NCBI RefSeq assembly: GCF_900637635.1
Contig: NZ_LR134383.1
Span: 1,643,501 to 1,707,500 of the forward strand
Length of the DNA stretch: 64,000 nucleotides
Source: Legionella jordanis
Lineage (GTDB): Bacteria > Pseudomonadota > Gammaproteobacteria > Legionellales > Legionellaceae
Direction: 5' to 3'
The notes under the pieces were generated by a model. That model worked only from the letters and a program-made list of their open reading frames with translations, was not told the DNA's origin and searched no databases. The translations under genes and the position numbers were made by a program. Shown in pieces: positions 25,481 through 34,181 of the stretch. The number at the start of each line of letters is the position of its first letter. The first letter of the stretch is position 1.

Positions 25481-25849
25481 TTACCGTTTAGGATATTTCG
25501 CATTGAGCTCTTCTAAAATATTATTGGCTTGTTCAGGAATAACAGCACGCAAAATAGCATCGAGCTTTGCTTCCTTACGCTCATCGCCTTCCTTAGATTG
25601 CGTTGAACCTACATAAAGAAAAAGAGCGAGCCCCCCTACCTGCCACATCAGTTGCAAAAATTCTGATTGCCAGTTCTCGAGCGTGTCTCTCATGACTTGC
25701 ACAAAATAGGATGAAACAATAATAGGCTGATGTCTTGAATGTTGTTCATCAACATAAGCAAACCAGGAAAAAATCCAATGACCAGCTAAGCTAAATAAAA
25801 ACAACCCTAATGTTATCCAAAGATAGCTATACTTCCTGTAAATTGACAT
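25481..25849 (-). CDS. DUF6766-like small membrane protein
   Basis: A 122-aa protein with an N-terminal membrane helix (about residues 10-30) and a second one (about 66-82), separated by a loop containing TLENWQSEFLQLM (about 56-68). That TxENWQSEFLQ motif and the two-helix layout are typical of a widespread family of unknown function, which I know as DUF6766. The C-terminal tail is charged (SKEGDERKEAKLDAIL). The gene stands alone downstream of the tRNA pair. Confidence 0.75.
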   Translation of the reverse strand: MSIYRKYSYLWITLGLFLFSLAGHWIFSWFAYVDEQHSRHQPIIVSSYFVQVMRDTLENWQSEFLQLMWQVGGLALFLYVGSTQSKEGDERKEAKLDAILRAVIPEQANNILEELNAKYPKR

Positions 25850-25959
25850 TTTCTACCTCATTGATCCTGAGATTTAATTAGTAAACCGACAAAATTCAAA
25901 AAATTATCAAAGGCGTTTTTACTAAATCTATTTCTTGTTAAGCTAGCTTATTATAAAAC

Positions 25960-26487
25960 ATGGGCTTGCGTTTCTTTAAAGATTTATCTTTTAATTTAAA
26001 ACCAACCAGATCAACTATGAAAATTATAAATTTTTCTTATCACGTTGCTACTCGAGTTTTGAAGCGCATGCAATCGTGGATGGGTTTAAGTACCCTTGGC
26101 GCTCGAGCGATAGTACTGAATGAAAAGAGACAAGTTTTATTAGTAAAACATACTTACCAGCCACATTGGTATTTACCGGGAGGTGGCGTAAAAAATGGGG
26201 AATCCACCAAAGCCGCAATCATTCGCGAGCTTCATGAGGAAGTTGGTCTCATAGTATCTGAACAAGATGTAGCACTGTTTGCTATTTATCAACATAGCTA
26301 TCTTGGAGTAAATGACTACCCAGTAATTTACATCATCAAAAATTATACGAGTCATATCGCCTACTCCAGAGAAATTGAGCAGATGGCGTGGTTTTACTAC
26401 GATGAGTTGCCAGAAATGGTAAGCCCAGGAACAAAACGCAGACTTAATGAGTACTTTGCTAATGCCCCCATCGCGGAAAAATGGTAA
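25960..26487 (+). CDS. NUDIX hydrolase
   Basis: A 175-aa NUDIX-fold pyrophosphohydrolase. The complete NUDIX box GGVKNGESTKAAIIRELHEE continuing VGL lies at about residues 73-95, with the Gly, RE and EE residues that bind the metal-substrate complex. WYLPGGG precedes it. The substrate is unknown. The first 19 residues upstream of a second ATG (26017) have no family counterpart, so the shorter start may be the real one; neither start has a clear ribosome site. Confidence 0.87.
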   Translation: MGLRFFKDLSFNLKPTRSTMKIINFSYHVATRVLKRMQSWMGLSTLGARAIVLNEKRQVLLVKHTYQPHWYLPGGGVKNGESTKAAIIRELHEEVGLIVSEQDVALFAIYQHSYLGVNDYPVIYIIKNYTSHIAYSREIEQMAWFYYDELPEMVSPGTKRRLNEYFANAPIAEKW

Positions 26488-26664
26488 AATTGCTTTAGAT
26501 AGCTTTCAGGAATATCCATTGCAAATTTGATACAACCCTTCTGTTCATTCAGGCGCTAGTCTCGCAAACTGACCACATTGATATTGTTAAAATAAAGCAG
26601 TTCTATTGACTTGCAACGTCTCATTAAAAGAAGACTTTCTAATTACTGCCTCATTGCAAACATA

Positions 26665-26701
26665 GAAAAAAGGCGCCTAACAACGGTTAATCATTAGGCG
26701 C
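26665..26701 (-). terminator. Intrinsic terminator of the Ser/Gly/Thr-rich protein gene
   Basis: On the minus strand, GCGCCTAA pairs with TTAGGCGC over a 13-nt loop and is followed by a run of six T (A-run 26666-26671 on the plus strand). It lies 15 nt beyond the stop codon of the 26716 gene and is a textbook rho-independent terminator. Confidence 0.75.
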
Positions 26702-26715
26702 GAAACAGGACTTAT

Positions 26716-27081
26716 TTAATAAGTCGTTGTACCAGAACTACCATCATTGTTATTTTGATTGTCGTCAGTACCGTTATTGTTCATATCGGTGTTTGTACCG
26801 GTTCCAGTATTTGTGTTAGTTGTGGTGCCCATGCTGTTTGTTGAGTCGTTGCCATTATTCAAATTGGTTCCGGTACCCGAATTCATGTCCGTTCCGGTTG
26901 TAGTACCTGTTCCCGTGCCAGTACCCGTAGAAGTTCCTGTCGATGTTGAACCCCCAGAGCTGGTCCCTGAACCACTGGACATGCCAGAGCCTGAACTGCT
27001 GGAACCACCGCTGGCTGCAAAAGCAAAAGTACCAAGAGAAATAAGGCTTGCGCTTAACAAAATGGGAATAAATTTTTTCAT
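26716..27081 (-). CDS. Secreted low-complexity Ser/Gly/Thr/Asn-rich protein
   Basis: A 121-aa protein with a clear signal peptide (MKKFIPILLSASLISLGTFA, cut after AFA near residue 22) and a mature part made almost only of Ser, Gly, Thr, Asn and Asp with irregular GTGT, GSGM and NTGT units. It has no aromatic residue until the final Tyr and no Cys. It is expected to be intrinsically disordered and exported. AAGGAG 6 nt before the ATG and an intrinsic terminator after the stop support a real, monocistronic gene. No function is recognised. The repeated codons make the length likely to vary between strains. Confidence 0.7.
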   Translation of the reverse strand: MKKFIPILLSASLISLGTFAFAASGGSSSSGSGMSSGSGTSSGGSTSTGTSTGTGTGTGTTTGTDMNSGTGTNLNNGNDSTNSMGTTTNTNTGTGTNTDMNNNGTDDNQNNNDGSSGTTTY

Positions 27082-27243
27082 GACGGTCTCCTTGTCGAAT
27101 TAATTCCTGACCCAAGTATAGTAAATATTTCGATTTAAGATATAACAAAACCTTAGCAGTTTTGCTGTTTTGCTCAGGAAAACCATAGTATTAAATTCTA
27201 AAAAATAATCTATCTTAAGAGTAACTGATAGAAGGAGGTCATT

Positions 27244-27444
27244 ATGAGTCGCTCACAGGATATAAATCCAATTGAGGTGCAAAAATATTTAAAGGGGATA
27301 AATTTTCCAGCCAGCAAGCAAAATATTATCGACTGCGCCAAGAAAAATGGTGCCCCTTCAGAAGTAGTCGATACCATAAAAAATATAAAAGAAGAACAGT
27401 TCAGTTCTCCTACTGATATTTCAAAGCATATTAACAAACATTAA
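27244..27444 (+). CDS. DUF2795 domain protein
   Basis: A 66-aa protein matching DUF2795: PIEVQKYLKGINFPASKQNI (about residues 9-28), KKNGAP and FSSPTDISKHI at the C-terminus. The family consists of small soluble proteins of unknown function, often in stress-related contexts. AAGGAGGT 4 nt before the ATG is a very strong ribosome site, suggesting high expression. Confidence 0.85.
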   Translation: MSRSQDINPIEVQKYLKGINFPASKQNIIDCAKKNGAPSEVVDTIKNIKEEQFSSPTDISKHINKH

Positions 27445-27467
27445 ATTGTATAAGCCCCCATTTAGGA

Positions 27468-28814
27468 TCAATGGTTAATTGTCGAAACATTAAGAATTTT
27501 TCTCGGGTTTTGCATGTAAAATAAACGAAACCAGAGTACACAGCTAAGAAGAAGAAGCAGTCCGGCCAGGAATAAAGCGTAGGAAGCATGGGCCTGCAAT
27601 ACAGTCTTATATAATTGCGGAAGCAACAGTGCGCCAATAACTTGGGGTAAGGTAATGCTCATATTGAATAAGCCCAAACACGTCCCAACATTCTCCTTTG
27701 GGAGAAAATTTAAAAGAACCACGTAGGGGATAACAATTAAACTTCCCCACATGATTCCTATGCAGATGGATGCAAGGCAGAGGCTTAGAACAGTTGTTTT
27801 AAAGGAAATCAAGCACATTCCAACGGCTCCAGCCAACAGCGCAATCCCATGGATTTTTTCAGCTTTTAACAATCGTGAACAAATAAAGATAAATAAAGTG
27901 AACATCAGACTTACGTATTGATAGAGGGAGAAATAATAGGAGCTGTCCAAACTGGCAAGATGAAGAGCTTTATAGGAATTACCAGTATCCATATAGGGTA
28001 AATGGTAGTTTTCTTGGGCTATACATAAGCTAAAATAAAGCCAAAAGATAAAAATGCCCATCCAGGAAATACCATGGATGGATAAAATTTGAAAAAAGAT
28101 TTTATCGACCTTCAGTTCAGTTTTTATATTTTTTAACCCATGAAAAAAATTGAACAAAGTCTTAAATAGTAGAGAAAAATTAATCTTTGGCAATCGAATG
28201 GGTTCTTCATTAATTTTATGGAAGAATATAAAAATAATGAACAGGAAAGTTAAGCCAGAAAACACATAGGAAATACCTAAATTTTTCGGCATAAAATTAA
28301 AGAAAGACTGGTTCTGTTCTCCCATAAAAATTCTTTGCACAGCTATGGGTAAATAAGCTCCTAAAACACCACCAATACCAGCAAAAAAAGCTTCTGCAGA
28401 AAAAGCCTGGGATCTTGGCCCTTCATTTTGGAACTGATCAGCAGTTAAAGCCCTTAAGCACTCGGCACCACCATTCAGGCTGCAATCAATAAAAAAAGTG
28501 AAGAACAGCACGTATATTAAAGAGTGATTTAAAGGCAATAAGATGAATGAAATACCAGCTAATACCCCCCAACCGATAATGTAAGGCTTTCTTCTACCCA
28601 TAGACGTTGTAGTCTTATCACTCAGATAGCCAATAATGGGTTGTATCAGCATGCCGGTAACAGGAGGAATCAGCCATAAAAGCGGTAGAATATTGTCATT
28701 AGCTCCTGATAACTTAAATACTGTGGTTAAATTTGAAAGCTGGAAAGTAAAGCCAAAATTAGAAACAAAAGCCACTAATGCTAAATAAAAAATGGTGCTT
28801 TTAGAAACTTCCAT
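27468..28814 (-). CDS. MFS sugar transporter, GPH/sucrose-maltose-like
   Basis: A 12-helix transporter of about 448 aa. The loop motif GYLSDKTTTSMGRRKPYIIG (about residues 60-79) is typical of the glycoside-pentoside-hexuronide and sucrose-transporter-like MFS group. It is divergent from the glgE operon, separated by 146 nt, and so is a good candidate for uptake of maltose, trehalose or a related disaccharide that feeds TreS or the maltokinase. ATG 28838 would add eight residues but its AGG is too close; ATG 28814 with GGA 9 nt upstream is preferred. Substrate specificity is inferred from context only. Confidence 0.8.
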   Translation of the reverse strand: MEVSKSTIFYLALVAFVSNFGFTFQLSNLTTVFKLSGANDNILPLLWLIPPVTGMLIQPIIGYLSDKTTTSMGRRKPYIIGWGVLAGISFILLPLNHSLIYVLFFTFFIDCSLNGGAECLRALTADQFQNEGPRSQAFSAEAFFAGIGGVLGAYLPIAVQRIFMGEQNQSFFNFMPKNLGISYVFSGLTFLFIIFIFFHKINEEPIRLPKINFSLLFKTLFNFFHGLKNIKTELKVDKIFFQILSIHGISWMGIFIFWLYFSLCIAQENYHLPYMDTGNSYKALHLASLDSSYYFSLYQYVSLMFTLFIFICSRLLKAEKIHGIALLAGAVGMCLISFKTTVLSLCLASICIGIMWGSLIVIPYVVLLNFLPKENVGTCLGLFNMSITLPQVIGALLLPQLYKTVLQAHASYALFLAGLLLLLSCVLWFRLFYMQNPRKILNVSTINH

Positions 28815-28868
28815 TATCAAAATCCAACAGGTCGTCATAGCCTAAAAAATAGGTTAACATCATAGACT

Positions 28869-28904
28869 TAGATGCGTATCTAGCTGATTTGTTTGCTTTA
28901 TAAT
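28869..28904 (+). promoter_or_regulatory. Candidate promoter and operator of the glgE operon
   Basis: A perfect TATAAT box (28899-28904) lies 57 nt before the glgE ATG. The expected -35 region has no good TTGACA match but overlaps a palindrome TAGAT-GCGT-ATCTA (28869-28882), which may be the binding site of a regulator that controls the operon and perhaps the divergent transporter gene. Confidence 0.4.
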
Positions 28905-28960
28905 GGTTATCCCTAGCGAACCTCACAACAAGAATTCAGACTGTCTAAAAGGAATGTAAG

Positions 28961-30937
28961 ATGCAAAAAAAAGAGATAAAAATTACTGGTAAAATGGAGG
29001 GATTAAAGAGAGTTTGGATCGAAAACGTCTATCCTGAAATCGATGATGGCAATTTTCCAATCAAGCGAATTGTAAATGAGAAAATGATCGTAGAAGCCGA
29101 TCTCATTACTGATGGCATTGATGAAATTTCAGCAAGACTCCTTTATAAACATGAACAAGATAAAAAATGGTCTTCAGCTTACTTTTCAGAACCAGATAAT
29201 GATCGGTTTAAAGCTGAGTTCAACTTAAAGAAAGTCGGTAATTACCAGTATACAATTGAAGCATGGATTGATGAGTTCTCGACCTGGAAAAAAAGATTTC
29301 TAAAAAAAGCTGAACTGGGAATGGACATTGATGTTGAAAGAATGATTGGCCTTGAATTCTTTAACAAGAGAAAACCCCAGTTAAATGAAACCATTCAAAA
29401 ATCGATTCAAGCCATACAGCAAGAAACCTCTTATAAGAAGCTGCATAAAATATTAGAAAATGAACTTTTACTAAACTGGACTAGAGAGCATTTAGCTCCG
29501 TCCTATATCACTAAATACCCCAAGCAGTTAATGGTAACTGTTGATAGGCTTAGGGCGCAATTTAGCGCTTGGTATGAAGTATTTCCTCGCTCCCTTAGCA
29601 GAGTGAAAGGAAAGCATGGCAGTTTTCAGGATTTAATTGCCTATTTACCACAACTACATAAGATGGGATTCGATGTCATCTATCTTCCGCCTATTCATCC
29701 CATCGGCCTCACCAATAGAAAAGGTAAAAACAATTCAGTCAGCTGTGAAGAAGGCGATCCTGGTAGTCCTTGGGCAATTGGCGATAAATCAGGCGGTCAT
29801 AAAGCCTTTCACAAGGAATTGGGGACTGCTGATGATTTTAAACAACTGATTGCTACGGCCAAAGAATTGAATATGGAAATTGCATTGGATTTTGCACTTC
29901 AGTGCAGTCCCGATCATCCTTACCTGAAAAAACATCCTTCCTGGTTTAAGCATTTGCCTGATGGCTCTTTGCAATATGCTGAGAATCCTCCCAAGAAATA
30001 CCAGGATATTTATCCTTTTAATTTTGCATCGAACGACTGGATGGATATGTGGCAGGAATTTAAATCCATTATCCTGTATTGGATAAAAATGGGGGTTTAT
30101 ATCTTTCGCGTAGACAATCCTCATACCAAGCCATTTATTTTCTGGCAATGGCTCATTTGCGAAGTCAAGAAGCAACATCCAGAGACATTATTTTTATCCG
30201 AAGCCTTTACCAGACCTAAAGTTATGTACCAGTTAGCCAAATGCGGATTTAGCCAATCATACACCTATTTCACCTGGCGTAACAGTAAGGAAGAACTGCA
30301 AAACTACATAAGGGAATTGCTTAGCCGTCCGATTGTTGATTTCTTTAGACCCAATTTTTGGGCTAATACTCCTGATATCTTGCATGAATACCTTCAAACA
30401 GGGGGGCGTATCGCTTTTATGATTCGATTCATACTCGCAGCCACTCTTGGTAGTAATTACGGTATTTATGGTCCTGTTTACGAAAACTGCATTCATGAAC
30501 CTCTCCATGAGGGTTCGGAAGAATATCTGAACTCGGAAAAATATGAATTGAAACACTTGCAAACCCATCCGGAAAATATCATTGAACTCATTACTCAAGT
30601 GAATCGTATAAGAAGGAAACACAAAGCCTTAGAAAATTTCAATAGTTTACACTTGCATACTAGTGATAATCCCCAATTGATTTGCTACAGCAAGAGATGC
30701 TTTGATGAAAAGGATATTCTCCTGATGGTGGTCAATCTTGATTATCAATATAAACAATCAGGCTTCTTGAAAATGGAGCTAAGCGAATTAGGGATTACAA
30801 GCAATGAATTTGAAGTTCATGATTTGTTAACAGGAGAGCGCTACCTTTGGCAGGAAGGGGACTGCTATGTCGAATTAGACCCTGATAAATCACAATGCGC
30901 CCACATATTTCAGATAAATGAGTTGCAGAATGAATGA
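28961..30937 (+). CDS. glgE: GlgE, alpha-1,4-glucan:maltose-1-phosphate maltosyltransferase
   Basis: GlgE (GH13_3) transfers maltosyl units from maltose 1-phosphate to the non-reducing end of alpha-1,4-glucan. The 658-aa length is normal. An N-terminal beta-sandwich-like part (about 1-120) and a helical insert precede the barrel. The catalytic nucleophile is in RVDNPHTKPF (about residue 384) and the acid/base Glu in FLSEAFTRPK (about 413); YLPPIHPIG (about 242) is another family marker. AAGGA is 7 nt before the ATG. It heads a six-gene cluster whose next gene makes its substrate, maltose 1-phosphate. Confidence 0.95.
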   Translation: MQKKEIKITGKMEGLKRVWIENVYPEIDDGNFPIKRIVNEKMIVEADLITDGIDEISARLLYKHEQDKKWSSAYFSEPDNDRFKAEFNLKKVGNYQYTIEAWIDEFSTWKKRFLKKAELGMDIDVERMIGLEFFNKRKPQLNETIQKSIQAIQQETSYKKLHKILENELLLNWTREHLAPSYITKYPKQLMVTVDRLRAQFSAWYEVFPRSLSRVKGKHGSFQDLIAYLPQLHKMGFDVIYLPPIHPIGLTNRKGKNNSVSCEEGDPGSPWAIGDKSGGHKAFHKELGTADDFKQLIATAKELNMEIALDFALQCSPDHPYLKKHPSWFKHLPDGSLQYAENPPKKYQDIYPFNFASNDWMDMWQEFKSIILYWIKMGVYIFRVDNPHTKPFIFWQWLICEVKKQHPETLFLSEAFTRPKVMYQLAKCGFSQSYTYFTWRNSKEELQNYIRELLSRPIVDFFRPNFWANTPDILHEYLQTGGRIAFMIRFILAATLGSNYGIYGPVYENCIHEPLHEGSEEYLNSEKYELKHLQTHPENIIELITQVNRIRRKHKALENFNSLHLHTSDNPQLICYSKRCFDEKDILLMVVNLDYQYKQSGFLKMELSELGITSNEFEVHDLLTGERYLWQEGDCYVELDPDKSQCAHIFQINELQNE

Positions 30938-33900
30938 AGCAATGACATTGGATAGGAGCCAATCAGATTGGTATAAAGATGCTGTCATTTATCAAGTTCA
31001 CATAAGAAGTTTTTTTGACAGCAATGCAGATGGCATTGGTGACTTACGGGGCCTAATTGAAAAGCTGGATTATCTAAAATTTTTAGGGATAACAGCCATT
31101 TGGCTCCTGCCTTTTTATCCTTCACCACTGAAAGATGAAGGCTATGATATAGCTGATTATTTAAGCATCAACCCTATTTATGGCAACATTCGTGATTTTA
31201 AAACTTTATTGAAAGAGGCTCATAAACGCGGCATTAAAATCATTACTGAGCTCGTCATTAATCACACTTCAAATGAACATCCCTGGTTCCAAAAATCCCG
31301 TACAAGCAAGCCTGGCTCTTACTGGCGGAATTTCTATACCTGGAGTGATAGCGCTAAAGAGTATTCCGATGCCCGGATTATTTTTCGTGATTTTGAAACC
31401 TCCAATTGGGCGTGGGATCCCGTAGCCAAGGCTTATTATTGGCACCGATTTTACTCCCATCAACCTGATTTGAATTACGACAACCCCAATGTACAAAAAG
31501 AAATTTTTAAAATTGTGGATTTCTGGCTGTCAATGGGCGTCGACGGCTTGCGTCTTGATGCGATTCCCTACTTGTTTCAACGGGAAGGCACCAGTTGCGA
31601 AAACCTTCCAGAAACCCATGAGTTTCTAAAACGGTTGAGTGCTCATGTGCAGCAACATTTTAATGATCGTTTTCTCCTAGCTGAAGCCAATCAATGGCCT
31701 GATGAGGCAGTAAAGTATTTTGGCAATGGTGATGAATGCCAAATGGCTTTTCATTTTCCATTAATGCCTCGGCTGTATATGGCCATTCAAATGGAAAATT
31801 CTTTTCCCATTATTGATATCATTGAACAGACTCCAAGCATTCCTGACAACTGTCAGTGGGCTACATTTCTTCGCAACCATGATGAACTTACCCTGGAAAT
31901 GGTGACCGATGAAGAACGGGATTACATGTATCGGATGTACGCTCAAGATGAGCAGATGCGAATAAATTTAGGTATTAGACGGCGTCTGGCTCCTCTAATG
32001 GGCGGCGATCGGCAAAAGATTGAGTTGATGAACGTTTTATTGTTTTCCATGCCTGGCACTCCCATTATTTATTATGGTGATGAAATCGGCATGGGGGATA
32101 ATATTTATTTGGGTGATCGGAACAGCGTTAGAACACCCATGCAGTGGTCAGCCGACAGCAATGCCGGCTTCTCAAAAAGTACGCCACAAAAACTGTATTC
32201 TCCAGTGATTATTGATCCGGAATATAACTATCAAGCCATCAATGTGCAGTTACAGCAGCAAAATTTTAATTCTTTATTGTGGTGGATGAAACACATCATA
32301 GAAATTAGACAAACTTACAAAGCATTTAGTCGAGGAAGCATCCAGTTTCTGGACAGCAATAACAATAAAATACTTGCTTTCTTGCGAACTTACCAGGAAC
32401 AAAGCATCCTTGTATTGATTAATCTATCAAGGAATATCCAGCCCGCTTGGGTTCAACTGCCTCAATACCAAGGCTACATGCCGCAAGAAATTTTAGGCAA
32501 AGCCAAATTTCCAGCAATTGATGAAAAACCCTATTTTCTAGTATTAGCTTCTTACGGTTTTTTATGGCTAGAACTTCATAAAAATTTAACAAAAATGCAA
32601 AAAGGAGCTCAGAATGAATATTGGTTGGAAAAAAGAATTTCTGAACTCTATCAAAAACCAACACGTAAAGAGTTTGAAACTAATTTATTAACTTATTTGA
32701 TTGAAAGTCGCTGGTTTCGCTCAAAGACATATCCCGTTCGGGATCTAGTCATCGAAGAAATCATTCCTGTCCTTAATAAACCGGTCCCAATCCACTTTCT
32801 TATGCTTCTTCTCTCCTTTGAAGACAAAGAACCGGAAAGATATTTCATCTTTGTTACTTTTGATACGATACCTCCTGCAAACTCAAAGTATTTGTGCGCA
32901 ATTCATTTGCAGGAGGCAATTTATTATGTGGCCGATTTGGCCTACACACCCGCTCTTTGGAAGACTGTTTTTGAATTGTTAGCCAGCAAACATCGGTTTA
33001 AAGGTTCAGCTGGAACTTTAGAGATTTTGCCTGGTTCCCAAGCCAAAAAAGTCCTTCTTAATGAAAGCAATGAGATATTGCAAGAACCTGTAAATGCAGA
33101 ACAATCAAACACCACCATCCGCTTCAGCAATTGTGCCCAATTTAAGTTGTATCGCCGCGTTGAATTTGGCAGCAATCCCGAAGCGGAAATCACTGAGGTA
33201 CTCACAAAATCCTCTGAATTTCGCATTCCGGCCATGCTGTCAAAACTTGAATATCATTATCGTGAGAAATTAATCACCGTAGGCCTTGTGCAAGAGTTCA
33301 TCGCCAATAAAGGAGATGCTTGGACTTACTCCGTCAATACTCTTAATAATCTGATTGACCAAAATCCTGAATTTTTAACCATGCCAGCTCCTCCAAACGA
33401 ATTTCTTTCTGAAAGCAACAAACCCATTCCTGAAGACATTTATCATACCTTGGGTGTTTATGCCCCGACTGTAGAATTATTGGCCAAACGCACAGCTGAA
33501 ATGCATGAAGCCCTTGCCAATGCATCAACGTCCCCATCATTTAAAAAAGAAAATTTTAGTCTTTTCGATCAACGAAGTTTGTATCAAACCATGCGCTCGG
33601 TAATTCTTCGCGCTAAAAAGCAGTTCAAATTGAATGTGGAAGAAGATCTCAAAGAACAATTAAAGGAAATTCTGCAAGACGATAGAAATCTCTTAGAAGA
33701 ATTTAAGCCTCTGCTAACCAAAAAGATTGGTGGAAAAAAAATTCGTTGCCACGGTGATTATCATTTAGGCCAAATTCTTTACACAGGGAATGACTTTGTA
33801 ATTATCGATTATGAAGGTGAACCAGCGCGGCCCATATCAGAACGAAAAATTAAGCGCTCCCCACTTAGAGACGTAGCCGGGATGCTTCGTTCGTTCCATT

Positions 33901-34178
33901 ATGCCATATATAACGTTTTGGAACTAAGAAAACAGGATTTGGCTTTTCAGAAAAACTCACCTGAGCATTGGTATCAGTGGACTTGCCAACTGTTCTTACA
34001 AAATTATTTAAGCTATTCAAAGATCAAAGAGTTATTACCACTTGAAAACAGTGATATTTATTTTCTATTAAAAATTTTTATGCTGGAAAAAGTGTTTTAT
34101 GAAATTGAATATGAGATGAACAACCGCCCTGACTGGCTGCGAGTGCCTTGTATTGGATTAATTAACTTAATGGAGTAA
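30930..34178 (+). CDS. treS: Trehalose synthase-maltokinase fusion (TreS-Mak)
   Basis: A two-domain protein of about 1,082 aa. The N-terminal GH13 part (to about residue 550) is trehalose synthase, which isomerises trehalose and maltose: nucleophile in GLRLDAIPYL (about 208), Glu in LLAEANQWPD (about 250) and RNHDELTLEM. The C-terminal part (about 590-1080) is maltokinase with an APH-like site, RCHGDYHLGQ (about 940) and IIDYEGEP (about 960), which phosphorylates maltose for GlgE. Such fusions are known in other bacteria. The frame overlaps glgE; ATG 30918, 30930 and 30942 are possible starts and 30930 is chosen for minimal overlap (8 nt). Confidence 0.94.
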   Translation: MNEAMTLDRSQSDWYKDAVIYQVHIRSFFDSNADGIGDLRGLIEKLDYLKFLGITAIWLLPFYPSPLKDEGYDIADYLSINPIYGNIRDFKTLLKEAHKRGIKIITELVINHTSNEHPWFQKSRTSKPGSYWRNFYTWSDSAKEYSDARIIFRDFETSNWAWDPVAKAYYWHRFYSHQPDLNYDNPNVQKEIFKIVDFWLSMGVDGLRLDAIPYLFQREGTSCENLPETHEFLKRLSAHVQQHFNDRFLLAEANQWPDEAVKYFGNGDECQMAFHFPLMPRLYMAIQMENSFPIIDIIEQTPSIPDNCQWATFLRNHDELTLEMVTDEERDYMYRMYAQDEQMRINLGIRRRLAPLMGGDRQKIELMNVLLFSMPGTPIIYYGDEIGMGDNIYLGDRNSVRTPMQWSADSNAGFSKSTPQKLYSPVIIDPEYNYQAINVQLQQQNFNSLLWWMKHIIEIRQTYKAFSRGSIQFLDSNNNKILAFLRTYQEQSILVLINLSRNIQPAWVQLPQYQGYMPQEILGKAKFPAIDEKPYFLVLASYGFLWLELHKNLTKMQKGAQNEYWLEKRISELYQKPTRKEFETNLLTYLIESRWFRSKTYPVRDLVIEEIIPVLNKPVPIHFLMLLLSFEDKEPERYFIFVTFDTIPPANSKYLCAIHLQEAIYYVADLAYTPALWKTVFELLASKHRFKGSAGTLEILPGSQAKKVLLNESNEILQEPVNAEQSNTTIRFSNCAQFKLYRRVEFGSNPEAEITEVLTKSSEFRIPAMLSKLEYHYREKLITVGLVQEFIANKGDAWTYSVNTLNNLIDQNPEFLTMPAPPNEFLSESNKPIPEDIYHTLGVYAPTVELLAKRTAEMHEALANASTSPSFKKENFSLFDQRSLYQTMRSVILRAKKQFKLNVEEDLKEQLKEILQDDRNLLEEFKPLLTKKIGGKKIRCHGDYHLGQILYTGNDFVIIDYEGEPARPISERKIKRSPLRDVAGMLRSFHYAIYNVLELRKQDLAFQKNSPEHWYQWTCQLFLQNYLSYSKIKELLPLENSDIYFLLKIFMLEKVFYEIEYEMNNRPDWLRVPCIGLINLME

Positions 34179-34181
34179 AGG

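Noticed and set aside
26759..27103. 114-codon plus-strand frame opposite the Ser/Gly/Thr-rich gene
   Set aside because: It is Pro/Val-rich only because it is the complement of low-complexity codons. The minus-strand gene has the signal peptide, ribosome site and terminator.
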